64,000 nt of DNA from Salvator merianae (GCA_003586115.2 QVOM02000042.1:77605636-77669635); one strand, 5' to 3'; positions 36,480 through 48,967 are shown, counted from the first letter of the stretch. Notes: a model not told the origin generated them from the letters alone. A program made the numbers and translations.

Positions 36480-37440
36480 TGGACTGAACTCCATTAAAAG
36501 TTTGGAGTCTGGCCTGAAAACAAACTAGAACTGGGGAGGGAATTCCAGGAATGGTTTGTTGGCTCGATTCCCACCCTGCATTGCACTCTAGTCTTTCCCT
36601 GGATTGCACCCACTACCTCCCCAGATCACAATGTACCATTCCCCTTCCTTCCTTCCTTCCTTCCTTCCTTCCTTCCTTCCTTCCTTCCTTCCTTCCTTCC
36701 CCAAATCAGGCTGTGCCATCTCCCCTCCCTCAGATTGCACTCGCCGCCTCCCTGAATCATGCCGCACCATGCCCCTTCCCTCGGATCGTGCCTGCTGTCT
36801 GCCTGAATTATGCCACATCGCTCTCCATTGTGTCTGTGGGATCTTTCCTGTTCCTTGCAGGCGTAGGCTGCTCCGCTGTGGTCAGCTGTGTTGCCTTGGA
36901 GAGACTGCAGCCAGCAACCTTAATATGTTTTTGGCCTACGAGGCCTTCTGGAATAGAAGACTACAAGGAGGTCTATTCGCTCAAGGCCTTGCAGGAAGTG
37001 AAAGCACACACATCAATGTGCTTGGCCTTCTGGGAGGACTTGTAGTCCTCCATCCCAGAAAGCCTAATACAGGAGGAAGTACGATGGCTGCAGTATCTCC
37101 AAGACTGCATGGCTGATAACAGTGGAGTGGTGCAATCCTGTGGAGAACACAAGCTGCAGTGGGGGATGACATGGCATGATCTGGAGAAGAGGGAAGGGTG
37201 CAGTGAAATCCAGGGAGTTGGAAGGTGTGATCCAGGAAGATGGGTGTGATGCAATCCAGGGAGACAGTAGGCATGATTGGGAGGAAGGGGGATGGCATGG
37301 CATGATCTGGAGGAAGGGGGGGCATGCAGTGTGATCAGGGGAGGCAGCAGGTGAAATGGACAAATGTGCTGGTTTTAGTTCTTCATCAAACAGTTTGCTT
37401 TGCTGGTGGTCCTGGTTTGGTACAAACTGAGCTGCCAATT
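36480..37440. mobile_element. Foldback element with minisatellite arms
   Basis: Left arm (about 36560-36830) repeats units like 'cctccctgaatcatgccgcaccatgccccttccctcggat'. Right arm (about 37140-37340) repeats the reverse-complement type ('gatggcatggcatgatctgg' then 'aggaaggggg'). The inner parts also pair: cttggagagactgcagccag (36895) against ctgcagtatctccaag (37087), and agaagactacaaggag (36955) against ggacttgtagtcctcc (37036). The whole block can therefore fold on itself. Open frames of 164-170 codons on + and similar on - are repeat artefacts, not genes. Outer limits are uncertain. Confidence 0.6.
36644..36700. repeat. (CTTC)n microsatellite
   Basis: About 14 uninterrupted ttcc units. 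Pyrimidine-pure on the + strand. Confidence 0.95.
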
Positions 37441-37499
37441 TAGAAAGTTAGAAGAGTCCAATCACTTCAAAACTCATGGAGACTAATTTGCAAACACAG

Positions 37500-39659
37500 T
37501 AATGGAGTTTCAATTAGAATGCATACCTAAAAGAAGAAAGGGGACTTTCAAGTCCAAGAGTACACCAGCATGGCTTACAAATAAAGTACAGGAGTCATTA
37601 AAAGTAAGAAAGTCTCATTTAGAAAAGGGAAAGTTTGTCCTAATGAGGAAAACAGGAAGGAACATGAATCCTGGCAGAACAAATGCAAGGTGACAATCAG
37701 GAATGCTAAGAAGGATTTTGAGGAACACATTGCTAAAAATATCAAAAGAACTAATAAGAACTTTTTAAAGTACATCAGAAGTAGGAATCCAACTGGAAAA
37801 GCAGTTGGACTGTTAGATGACAATGGACAGAAAGTGATAATTAACGAGGCCATGGAGATTGCAAAGAGCCTAAATGAATTCTTTGCCTCTGTTTTCACTG
37901 AGGTAGACAAAGGACATATGCCTGCAGCTGAGCCAATCTTGTCAAGGAGGGAATCAGAAGAATTAAACTGGATAGAGGTAAACAGTGAGGAGGTCCTTGC
38001 GTATCTTAATAAACGATATGATAACAAATTACCAGGACCAGATGGCATTCATCCAAGAGTTCTTAAAGAACTTAAATGTGAAATTGCTGATCTTTTAGCC
38101 AAAATATATAATCTTTCCCTAAGTTCCCTAAGACCAGGCTCTGTGCCAGAAGATTGGAGGGAAGCAAATCTAACACCAATCTTCAAAACAGGATCCAGGA
38201 AATTATAGACCAGTCAGCTTAACTTCTGTTTTGGGTAAAGTGATGGAAACCATCATTAAGGATAAAATGAGTATGCACATAAAGGAGCAAGCATTGCTGA
38301 AAGAATCAGCATGGCTTCTGCAAAGAGAAATCATGTTTTAGTAACTTGTTAGAATTTTTTGAGAGTATTAATAGACACATGGATACAGATGATCCAGTTG
38401 ACATTGTCTACCTGTACTTTCAGAAGTCCTTCATCAAAAACTTCTGAATAAACTCATCAATCATGCAATAAAAGGACAGATCCTGTCTTGAATTGCTAAC
38501 TGGTTAAAGGACAGGAAACAGAATAGTAATAAATGGATAGTTCTCAGAGAGGTGGAGAGAGTTGAGAAGTGTGGTCCCCCAAAGGTCAGTATTGGAGTCT
38601 GTGCTTTTTGATTTATTCATAAATGTTCTAGAAGTAGGGATAAGTAGTGAGATAGCAAAGTTTGCTGATGGCACTAAATTGTTCATGGTAGTAAAAACAG
38701 AAAGAGATTGTGAAGAACTCCAGAGGGATGTCTTGAAATTGGGTGAGTGGGCAAACAAGAGAAAAATGTACTTTAATCCTAGCAAGTGCAAAATAATGCT
38801 TGGAGCAAAGAACCCCAATTACACTTATAAACTGATGAGGGCTGAGCTTTCTGTGACAGACCAAGAAAGGGAACTTGGGGTTTTGGTGAAAAGCAACAGA
38901 AGTAATAAAGCACATTAAGTGCTACAGGTAATTAGGAAGGGAATAGAAAATATGTCAGCGAGTATCGTGCCTTTTTATAAATCTATGGTGAGGCCATATT
39001 TACAATATTGTGTACAATTCTGGTCACCACACCTCTGAAAGAATAATGTAGAGCTGGAAAAAAGTGCAGAAAAGGGCAGCCAGAATGATCAAGGGGCTAG
39101 AATAACTCTCTTATGAAATAAGGCTGAAATGTCTAGGCCTCTTTAGCCTTGAAAGATGGTGTTTAAGAGGGGACGTGATTGAAGTGTATAAAATCATGCA
39201 TGGTATGGAAAAGGTGGATAGAGAAAACATTTTCTCTGTCACACAACACTAGAATCAGGAGGCCACTCTATGAAGCTGATGGGCAGGAGAGGTAGAATCA
39301 ACAAGAGGAAGTACTTTTTTACTCAGAGAGTCATCGATCTATGGAATTTACTACCAGAAGAGGTGGTGAAGGCAACCAACTTGGATATCTTTAAGAAAGT
39401 GTTAGACAAATTCATGGAGGATGGGTGTATCAATGGCTACTAGAATTGATGCCTAGATACTTCCCTCCAGGCTGGAGAGGTAGACAGAATGCCTCTACAA
39501 GCCATTTGCAGGAAGTTGAGAACAAGTGAAGATTTTGCTTTTGTCTTCTGCTGGAGAATGCCTAGAAGCAATTAGTGGGCCACTGTGTAAGGCAGGATGC
39601 TAGATCAGATGGGTTATGGCCTGATCCAGTAGGGCTCCTCTTACGTTTTTATGTTCTTA
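37500..39659 (+). mobile_element. CR1/L3-type LINE, ORF2 C-terminal two thirds
   Basis: The linker before the reverse transcriptase (STPAWLTNKVQESLKVRKS, about 37554-37610) is followed by a frame at 37690-38208 with LPGPDGIHPRVLKELK and GSVPEDWREANLTPIFK, both CR1-group RT motifs, then NYRPVSLTSVLGKVMET in another frame. The catalytic motif at 38661-38672 reads FADG instead of FADD. Near 38403 the motif-A region reads VYLYFQ rather than VYLDFQ. The 3' part (38930-39420) matches the conserved YKSMVRP/GLFSLE/RGDVIEVYKIMHGMEKVDRE segment, and it ends in ctgatccagtagggctcctc then 'atgttctta'. The endonuclease is absent (5' truncated) and many frameshifts are present. Confidence 0.9.
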
Positions 39660-39949
39660 GTTTTCAGTCTGTGCAGATCTCTGTTTCAGAGTGGTGGAAG
39701 AGCTGTCGTCATCTGCCCTCCAAAATCCAGTACTGGAGCCATCTGAAGCATGCTGCAATAAACTTGCAAGGCACTCTGGAGACAAACCATCATGCTTACT
39801 TGAATGTGGCTATTGTTACAGTACCTAGTGAAATGTCCAGTTTTTGATGCCTGCAGCTGCCTCTCCTATCTTAGCCATCTTGGCTCATTAGAGTGAGTTG
39901 TCTGGAGATGACTGGGTGAGTCCAGACTGTGATGACGCAGCGGTGCTAC

Positions 39950-41205
39950 TGGCCCCGAAGAGCCTGTGGTATATGTCCACTCCTGAAAAAACGTTCCCTG
40001 GACCTAGAGATTCACTTCAACTACTGTCAAGTAACAAATATTCCCCCTTTTGAGCAAAATGTTTGAGAAGGTTGTGGCTATGGAGTGCAGCTGCTCTTGA
40101 CTTGTCATATTTGGGCAAAACTTATTTCAGCCTGGGTACAGAACTAGTCTGTGATACCGTTGACCATGGTGTCCTCTGTGAGTAAGAAGTGGGAGAAACG
40201 GCATCATGACAGTTTGGCTCCTACTTGTAGGGATGATCTCAGAGAGTAGTGTTGGATGAGTGTTCCTCCGTGCCCTGACCGTTAGGCTTGGGATCTCACC
40301 AGGATGCTGTTTTGTCACCAGTGCTGTTTATATGAATGCTATTTATAGGAGCTTTGGGATGTAGACATTAATATGTTGATGATGCTCAGCTCTATTTCTC
40401 CTTAACATCTGAATCAGGAGAGCCTCTGCATGTCCTGAACTAGAACCTGGATGCATTGATGGGTTGCAAGAAAGCCAACAAAATGAGGCTGAATCCTCCC
40501 AAAACATGGACTCTGTGGGAAGGAAGTTCCTCGGTTTGGCAACTGGGGATTGGGCCTGTTCTAGATGGAGTTGCATTCACTCAGAAGGAAAGGTACATAG
40601 TTGGTGGCATTTCAGGGATCATCCCTATCACTGGAGGCTCAAGTGACCTCTGTGACAAGAAGTGCCTATTGTCAGTTTTGGCTGGTAGTACCAACTGTGT
40701 ACTAACCAAATCCTAAGTAGACAGGAATAGACCAGGCATTGTTGTCCATGCCCTGGCTAGGTTGTTGAGTGAGGCCAGTTTGGGGCTTAAGCAGCAACAC
40801 TGAGTGCCAGTTAGCTACTGGGCCAGATACATCCTGGGACCTTGTTAATTTGTCTTCCCTGTTACAGACCAGTAAGCCCGCTGCAATCATCTTGAGAAGC
40901 TCTGCTACATTACAGTTACTGAATGTCTTCTTGCAGTGTCCTGGAGCATGACCTTCTCTGTGGTGGTGCCTACATTCTAGAATGTACTCCTCCCTGGATG
41001 CCCATGAGGAGCCTGCTGAAAGCTTATTTGTTGACCCAGGCATTCCCACTGTGAATGGGTATTCTTTCCTGCTCCATCCAGTTTAAATTCTGCTTTAATC
41101 TTGGCTTTTAAAATTGGTTTTTATTCCTATTTATAGATTTATACCATAAATTGCTTTTGGATCTTTTAGATGCTGAAGTGGTACATAAATGTTTTAAATA
41201 AACAG
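39950..41205 (+). mobile_element. L2-like LINE remnant with intact YVDD motif
   Basis: Reverse-transcriptase blocks lie in order on the + strand: DTVDHGVL (about 40152-40175), GSHQDAVLSPVLF (about 40291-40329) and YVDDAQLYFS (40372-40401). They are followed by NLDALMGCKKANKMRLNPPKT (frame of 40456) and PVLDGVAFTQKE (about 40556). These fit the L2 branch of the CR1 superfamily. The 3' part runs through 'aagcttatttgttgacccaggcattc' to an AT-rich end near 41205. Heavily frameshifted and 5' truncated. Confidence 0.75.
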
Positions 41206-41209
41206 AGAA

Positions 41210-43075
41210 CTCTAGAGCACCAGGGTATGTCAAGAGTCCTCTACCCTGCCCAGCGCAGGCTTAATGATGCCGGGATTCTCAGATGTTACTTGAGAAACTG
41301 GGAAAGTTATTTCCCAATGACAAGAGGCTCAGTTCTTTGCCCTAGCACTAAGTGTGTTTTCCTGATACTTTAAAAAAAATGTGTTGCAGTCCCACTCACT
41401 CTCAGCTGTGCCTCATATTTTAAAGGTGAAAGCGTGGTGGGTAGAGGGTGAAAGCTCCTTAGTGTGGGGATGTTATGCCACCTGGTGTGGAGAGTTCCAA
41501 GTGCTGATTGCCCCTTGGAGGATTAGGGAGAATTTTCCTTCACCAGACTGGCCAAAGATCTTAGAGGTTTTTTCTTTTTTACCTTCCTTTGTGTATTGCG
41601 CAGGGGTTGTATACATTAGTTGATAATATACTTTCTCATTTAAAAAAGAAATAACAGAGGTTAATAAAAAAATAATATAAAAATGGCAAGAAACAGTAAA
41701 GTAAAATGTATGTAGCAGTAAAAAAAAACAGGCTTTGCTTGGCTTGGCATTTTCTAATTGTTGCATGGATTCTGTCACCGTACTAAACATTCTGCAGTGA
41801 ATTAAGAAAGTTTATAGTGAATGAAGCCCTCTGACATCAGTTTGACATACTCCCAGATTGGTGTACACAGAGCAATTGAGAGTTTCATATTGTATTAATT
41901 CTAAGGCTCTTAATGTTTTGAAGGAAATAAATGATTCATGCAAACAGAAAATTTTCATTGTACATTATTGGCAGAGATTCAGAGCTATGATTTTCTGGAT
42001 TTACAGGATTAGAGATAATGAAAAACAGCATCTAACTCCTACCTTTCTCAAGAAATGTAACTATTTTCTTAGGAGACAGCACAAACAAACCCTGCCATAA
42101 ACGGTTAGCTGAAAAGATACTTTTTCTTTTTAAACAGTTGTCAGAAGCAGACATAGAGTAACAAGGAAGCAACATACATAATAAGCGTACGTAGATAAGT
42201 AGAGAATGGTACCTACAATACATATAGTTGCATAACTTGTGGAATTATAGGAATACATTATTTATGAAAAAAAGGAAGTGGTCAGTTAGACTGGATCAAT
42301 AGCTTCCTAAGAAGTTTAGCAACTAGTTATCAGTGGAAATGCAAAAACCAGTCAGAAGCTCACAAGCAGGGCATGAGGGTATTAGCGATCTCTTCTTATA
42401 GTCTTCAGCATCTATATTTTAGGGGCTTACTGCCTCCATGAAATTGTCTAGTTTACAATGTGAAGCCATCAGGGCTGATAATCATCAATCCAGCTTGTGA
42501 TAACACTGGTATACAGTGATTTTGGTGCCAACGATGTCTGAAAGGTTTTATATTAAGTTTATGGCACTGATTAAAAATATGACTTCGGTTTTGCCAGATT
42601 GGCTCTAGTTTCCGAGATATTTAATAGTTAAGTAATTAATTAGTTATTAATTGTTATTAATGTCATTGCTTCAAAAAGTCGCTTTTATAGCATTGTAGGC
42701 CTACAAATTGAAATACAAAATAATTATATGGGATATTTCATTACCTAAGACACTGTACAGAGTCAAAAGACAGAGCAAAAGCTATTGCTTTTGTTATCAC
42801 ACACAAGTCACATTGGGGAAATGCATTATTTTCATGGATGTGCATTATCTCCAAACTAGTACCAATTCAGCAAAAGTAATGGGATTTTTGAATTCAGCAC
42901 CCTCAAAATACCCTAAATCTATTCAAAAAACCTTGGCACCTGAAAAAAATTTTTTTGTAGGCCTCTGTAATAAGTTCTACAGTTTAGCTATGTTGTGTAT
43001 GAAGCAACACGTCTTCTTTTTTACCTTACTTCTTCCAACACTGAGCTTCACTGAAAATCTCCTACTAGTTTTCTG
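41210..43075. other. Intergenic, nothing recognised
   Basis: AT-rich, with no known exon. 42985-43080 may be upstream L1 sequence belonging to the next entry. Confidence 0.4.
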
Positions 43076-43079
43076 TATG

Positions 43080-43452
43080 CACAGAAATGGAAAGGGAACA
43101 AAACACCAACGGTGGACGATTGGTTGGTCAAAATGATGGACCTTGCCGAAATGGATAAATTGACTAACTTTCTGAGAAATAAGACAGCTGATAGGTTTTA
43201 TAGAAACTGGAAACTCTTTATTGACTTTCTGAAAGAATTGGAAAGTGGACTTGTGATTGCTGGACTTGAAGAATGATGAGGAAAGAAGACAATTGGTGGA
43301 ATAAAAGAATTGAAAGTGATCAGGAGGGGCAACAAACATGAAACATAAAAGAAACTTTGAGAGGAGGAGGAAGTCAACAATAGAAATATTAGTGTATGAA
43401 TGTTTGAGCATAATGTAAATTTTATATGTTTTAAAATTTAAAAAAAAAGAAA
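43080..43452 (+). mobile_element. L1 LINE 3' end, reading frame intact to stop
   Basis: From 43105 an uninterrupted frame (PTVDDWLVKMMDLAEMDKLT, then RFYRNWKLFIDFLKELESG) runs to TGA at 43274-43276. This is the C-terminus of L1 ORF2 in squamates. A 3' UTR of about 160 bp and an A-rich tail (about 43438-43452) follow. It is severely 5' truncated. The 177-codon minus-strand frame at 42977-43510 is its antisense shadow. Confidence 0.85.
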
Positions 43453-44175
43453 ATCTACTATTTTTCAAGGAGAAAAGCATTCTTGTAGCTATGTTCTCTG
43501 TGTAATACACAATTTTATATATGATTATCAGTTCGCTCTCCCTTAACTTTATATTTTTGCCTTCCCCTTTAAACTATTTTAAGAGGTATTAACAGAGGTA
43601 CCATTACCTATGGCTGTCAAGACCAAAGTCCAGGTATCTAGAGCTAGAAGAAGCACATGTTGTTCCCAAGAGCTGGTGCGGGAAAGCATTGCTTCACAAA
43701 ATCCCGAGAAGGAAGATTCTGCTTTCTGGAACTACTGAGGAGGTGCTGTATGTGTGGATGTGGAGGCAACTTGAACTCAACCATCTCCACACTTCCTTGT
43801 CCTGGTAGCACTACTAAATACAGTGGCCACATCCATTGCTACAGACACGTATACACAAAGCAGGCATAGATTTACTTTTCTTATCTGTCCCCTAGCTGAT
43901 TTAGTTTGGGTGCTGAACTTACTCGGTGGTCCTGATAAATAATATCTCCCATGAACTAGCGATAGGAAGTGTATGCCAATAACTATTCCTAGATAAGGAC
44001 TACATGTTTGTTTATCTGGAAATAGAGCTTTTAATACTGGTGACTGTGACATCCTTGATGGACATTTCTGAAACAGACGTAGCAGGCATATTTTATTTAG
44101 CAGCTTATGGCACTGAGAAAGCGGGGATGTTGCACTACTGCTTTTCCCCACTGTTGTTTTGAGATGCCTCTCAGC
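43453..44175. other. Intergenic flank upstream of TNKS
   Basis: AT-rich, then a gradual rise in CpG toward the promoter. No exon recognised. Confidence 0.4.
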
Positions 44176-44179
44176 AGAG

Positions 44180-44711
44180 GGGGTTCTCTGCCGCTCACAG
44201 TTTGAAGCAAGCCGCCGCCTGAGACCTTGGCACGGAAAGGAGAAGCAGATTCGTTTGGAAAACTGCCTAGTTGTCCGTTTTGATCTTGTGAGCAATCAGT
44301 TGTGGAGTCCAAATACACTAAATGTAATAAATTCATTCACGGAGGCTTCACGTCCCGTCCACCACTTCTTACTGGCTTTTCCTCGTAGTAAACCATCGCC
44401 AAAGGTCACACTGTAACATCCCCCAGAAACCGAACGCCCAGAGTTTGCTGCTCCTTTCTTAGAAGCAAGCCCTGCTCCCTACTCATCCCAGCAAGCCGAG
44501 ATGAGAGGCCTGCGCTGGCTATAGCGGTCCGGATTACCCCGGGCCTGCGCAGGGCAAGTAAGTTTCTCCACATTTCTTCACCGATCCCATCCCGGCGTCT
44601 GATGTCACCGCAGACCGGGCCGAGATTGGCTGTTGAGAAGCGGAAGCGAGGGCGGGCCCTCCGTCTCCGTTGCCGCAGTGACAGGACCAGAGCGCTCCCA
44701 GGAGCTGGGAA
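44180..44711 (+). promoter_or_regulatory. TNKS: TNKS CpG-rich promoter and 5' UTR
   Basis: CpG density is high from here through exon 1 to about 45340. No TATA box was seen. A CRE/ATF-like tgatgtca lies at 44600-44607 and an inverted CCAAT (attgg) at 44625-44629, both 85-115 bp before the start codon. This is a TATA-less CpG-island promoter of housekeeping type. The transcription start cannot be fixed from sequence; if it lies downstream of the CCAAT box the 5' UTR is under about 80 nt. Confidence 0.75.
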
Positions 44712-45276
44712 ATGGCGGCAGTATTGTCGTCGTCGCGTCGGTCGCAGCAACAGCAGCATCACCATCACCCTCCGTCTCATCTCCCGGCCCCGACGCCCGT
44801 GTCGCCGCCTCGGAGCCCCAGTCTTTCTCCGACTGGAGGGTCGCCTCAGCAGCGGCCCAGTCTGTCAGGTCCGGAGGGTGAGGCCTTCGCGAGTGGTGGG
44901 CGAGAAGGGACAGCGGCACCGGCGCTCGAAAGGCCCTTTTCTCCCGAGAGCATCAGCGAGAGCGCTGGGCCTCCCCCGCCGCCGGGCTCCGGGGCTAGTA
45001 GCGCTGCCAGCAGTAGCAGCAGCAGTAGCAGCAGCTGCTCTGGGTCGTCTTCGTCCTCCTCTGCTGCCTCCAGCCCAGCTGCTGCGGAGAGCCCCGACCC
45101 GCCCCCTCCGCCGTTGCAGCCGCCCCCTCCGCCAGTGGGAAGCGGGGCCTTTCGGGAGCTGCTCGAGGCCTGCCGCAATGGGGACGTGACCCGGGTCAGG
45201 CGCCTGGTGGATGCTACCAACGTGAATGCGAAGGATATGGCCGGGAGAAAATCCACTCCATTACACTTCGCAGCAG
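44712..45276 (+). CDS. TNKS: TNKS (tankyrase-1) exon 1
   Basis: Encodes residues 1-188 plus one base. Tankyrase-1 is a poly-ADP-ribosyltransferase acting on partners such as AXIN and TERF1, in Wnt signalling, telomere cohesion and mitosis. The head starts [19 protein letters not shown], then Pro-rich stretches, a serine tract (about 96-119) and poly-Pro (about 130-141). This is the HPS region that distinguishes tankyrase-1 from tankyrase-2. From about 146, [20 protein letters not shown] begins ankyrin cluster 1, followed by [16 protein letters not shown]. The start is chosen because MAA...SRRSQ...HHHH matches the human N-terminus in layout and the context gaaATGG is strong (G at -3 and +4). 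Donor gtgagg at 45277. The disordered head looks about 30 residues shorter than in human. Certain as to gene; low-complexity lengths depend on assembly quality. Confidence 0.97.
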
Positions 45277-46311
45277 GTGAGGGGATGGGGTACAAGGAAA
45301 AACGTGAAAGGGTTTAATCGAGCAGATAGCACCCGGGGACATTGAGTCCATGGAGGGCTCTTGCTGCTTTTCCTGTGCTGGCGGTTGGGGGGGCCCTTTA
45401 GGTGAACGGGCTACAGTCCGCTGATATGACGGTGCTCATGATCATGCTGCATTTTTATTATATAGCCTCCAAGATTGCAGGGCTGAAGATTTTGCTTGCT
45501 GAAGATTGGGACTTGGACCTGATACGGTTGTTGGTCCTGATTATGGGGTTGTTGTTTAGAGGAGAAGGCTTTTGACCCTTGTTTTGCTCTTTTTTCTGGA
45601 CTTGCAAAATTATGAGAGTTGGGTTCTGTTTTTCTAGCTTTTAATTTACATTTGTGCTCCGGATGGAATATGTTAGTTTAGGCCCACCGGGCTTACTTAG
45701 AAAACCAAAAACAAGTGGAAAGAGGTGTGAGGGGCTCTTCTGGAAAAAGCAGCTGTTATCTTTCTGTACCATTTTTAAGGACAGCACCATAGGAAGACAT
45801 AGGCCTTTGTAGGTAGATGTTACTTTTGCTCAATCATGCTGTCCAAGAGACCTGCCGAGATGATCGGTGGGGGATCAGACCTCTAGAACAAACATGCACA
45901 TCTGGACTCTGTCCGAATTGTAGAGCAAAGATTGGGAATACAAAGAGGAGGAGGTGATAATGAGTTAAGGAGTCCTTTGAAATGATTTAGCTGAAGCTAC
46001 TTTACCTAAACTTTTCTTGTGGAATTTAAATGGCTTTTAAGCCTTTTTGTGTCTCATGCTTCACCTTTTGAAGAGCAAAAGTGTAGGGTCACAGAGGTCT
46101 TTGGCATTGCATTTCAGTAGCAGTTTCTTCTAAGGGGCATTTAATAGATTACATTTTTACTTCTCTGAGTTTTCTTAAGAGTATATACCTTTAAAATAAC
46201 AAAGTTGCATTTATATCTCATATTTCTTTGGAAGAACTCAAAGCAGAGCACATTATTCTCTTACTCAACTCTTCACAACTGTCTTGCAAAGTAGATTAAG
46301 CCAAGAGGCAG

Positions 46312-46481
46312 TGACTGCACTGGATTGTATTCCGGATTATATTCTGGAATGCCATCTGCATGCTGGTGCACATTACAGCAGGCCCTACCCAGGGTCCACC
46401 AGAGTGTACACCAGCATGGAGATGTCAGCTTCCTGTTCTGGAATATAATCTGGAATACGACCCAGTGCAGAAGGGGTCTCA
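46312..46481. mobile_element. MITE-like palindrome in TNKS intron 1
   Basis: Left tgcactggattgtattccgg and right 'ctggaatacgacccagtgca' are inverted copies. The interior arms attctggaatgccatctgca and 'gagatgtcagcttcctgttctggaat' pair imperfectly. A diverged relative of 22651-22830 (same order of gcatgctggtgca motifs). Confidence 0.7.
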
Positions 46482-48967
46482 GAAACAAGAGCTCCTGGTG
46501 TGACATTGTAGCCACTACTGGGTTTCTGAGTTTCATGGTACCTTAGAACCTCCAGTATAAGTTTCTTAGGGATTAGAAACAGCTATTTATTTTTGCAGGT
46601 AGCTACATTACTTCTGTATTTGGCCCATTCTTCATGAGCAGTGTGAGTTGAAGTGGTGTACGTGGCTCAGACTACTGTTTTTACAAAATAGGAACAGCAG
46701 TGTGATTTTTTCAAGTTTGTGGAAAACAAAAGGATGTGCTACATGATTAGCTTTGTACAGATAAGCAGCTGTTTGTGAAAGTGTATGACAGATTATGAGA
46801 ACTGGTTCAGAGAGCCTGCAGGGTTTACAGTACTGGTTAAGCAATTTCTTGTTCCCTTTTTTAAAAATATGTGTTTGCTTTTACATAATGTTTGTGGAAT
46901 AGCACTTACGTTTGTAGAACTAATTCTTGCCATTTCAGTCTGGAAGTAAAAGGAAGCCTTGTCTGATTTGCTAAGGCATTATTTATTGCTGTTTCATAAA
47001 ATATGGAAACAAATGGTTTAAGATTGCTGGGACATGTCTTGCACTAATGGGCCTGATATTAGATTTGCCTTGTTGAAAGTAATTTAGATCCTTTAATAGT
47101 TAATAAGCTTATAAAAGCACTATGGTTTCTTCTATTAAACATTTAGAATTAATTCTCATTCTGGAAATGTTCAACACAGGTTCTTGAATTAGTATTCCTG
47201 ATTTAGCATTTCTGTGTGCTTTTGTGTGTCAGGCACCTAGCAAAGGACAACCACATGTTATAGAGTAGCTATTGGCAACTGTTTTGGTACTGAGAACTGT
47301 GGGCAGTGTGGCAGGAATTGAACATGTTTGGCTATATGCATGCACTTATATTCCCCCTTCTATTCATTTTGTTAATACTAGTCGCTAGTATTAGCTAATA
47401 TAGTCACTAGCAACGTTGGCTGCATGGGCAGCAGTCAGGGTGAGAGCTTAACCTTTCTCAACCAAGAACACTGTGGGACTGAAGATTGTGTCTCTGTGCT
47501 ACCATTCACAGTATAGGAACAGCCATTTCACCCTGTTTAGCAATATTTAGAAAGCTTAAAGTCTCTGTCTCCAGCATTCCTGTTGCAATGTATATTACTA
47601 TCCCTGTGTTGATTAGAAGCACAGAAATAGTGTTCTTTCCCCTGCTATTCATTTTATGCTTTTCAGCAAGGGAAAGTGTATGAGGTTCTTGTTTTGAGGG
47701 AAGAACAGCTTGGTGCTTTTTTGGTAAGTACTGATGGTGATAATGTTCTTTTTTACTTTTGCGGTATTATGATACTGGAGTTATAAGCGTTTGCAATATT
47801 AAGAGTGGCATAACTATTGCCTTTATATGTAAAAAAAATAACACTTTGCTCTGCAAGATCAGTCAGCTCAAGCAGTCTGAGCTTTTAATGCTGCAAATGA
47901 AATTGGAGAAAAAGTATTTTTATTACCTTTCTATTGCCATGGATTTCTTATTATAAAATAAGAGTAGAAGGTGACACCTAATTGGATGGTTTTTACTTTT
48001 TTGTGTTGAAATGCTATGCTAAAAGTTATCAGGACTGCTGAAGGACTGTCTCATGTCTCTGCTTAGACTTTAAATCATTTGATGGCCAGGAATGATTTAA
48101 GTAAATTGTAAAGGAAAATATCAGTTTGGATGCATCTTGCTACATTATAACTTCTATCACTCCATGCTGGACGAAGCTGTTGGGACTTAAAAGTCCTGGG
48201 AGGTTGAGGTTTTGTATATTATATAGAGCTGTGATTTTCATATTTCTTAACAAGGGACCTAAGTCACTGAGAACATGGGAAATCCTTTGATGGATCAAAG
48301 TAATGGCCCAGCCTGTTCTCACAGAAGCTAGCCGGTTACTTATGGGAGGCCAACAGAGAGGACATGAATGCAGTAATTCAAGACAGATTCTTACGGATTA
48401 CTTGAATGAGAAATTGAAATGAAAAATATACTATGAAGGGTGACCAACTTTCTGGTTTGGGAACTAATTTAGATTTACAGTGTATATTTACAAAGTAGCA
48501 GTAGTAGCATTATGCCACAAGAAGTACTGCAATAGAAAGTAAGTAATTCTTTCCAAAATGCACTCATTACTGTATTAGAAATTAGTTAAGCACCCTGAAG
48601 GTGTTATTTACATGCAAACATTTGAAGTTTCTTGGTGCATGTTTTGGGACTTAAAGTGGAACTGGGAATAGAAATGTAAAGTGTTGTAAATACTGTTAAG
48701 AAGAGTCGCAGAATAAATCAGAAGTGGACAGCCTCAGAATCTTAGATAAATTTTGAATGTTGGGCGAATAATATTAAAGGAGGTAGAAGATAGTTGAGTG
48801 GTTGAGTGGAGCTTTGCATATAGAAAAACCATGAGTTGGAAATGTACTCATGAAATATGCACACGATTTAACTGCAGATATGTCTTCCCTTGACATTCCT
48901 GTTGATTCTTTTCACAAACTGGACAGGCACAAAAAACAGCAGCCATGGTAGTAGGGTTCCTATAGAT

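Noticed and set aside
36551..37116. Overlapping 164- and 170-codon + strand frames
   Set aside because: They read through a (CTTC)n run and minisatellite arms, giving repetitive FLPS-type text in several frames.
37690..38208. Possible host gene with reverse-transcriptase domain
   Set aside because: Continues into decayed CR1 sequence with frameshifts and a lost catalytic aspartate, so it is a LINE remnant and not a domesticated gene.
42977..43510. 177-codon open frame on the minus strand
   Set aside because: Mostly antisense to the L1 ORF2 C-terminus at 43105-43276; composition reflects that overlap.
43777..44295. 172-codon open frame on the minus strand next to the TNKS promoter
   Set aside because: No known motif and no exon signals. 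A divergent promoter transcript is possible, but protein coding is not supported.
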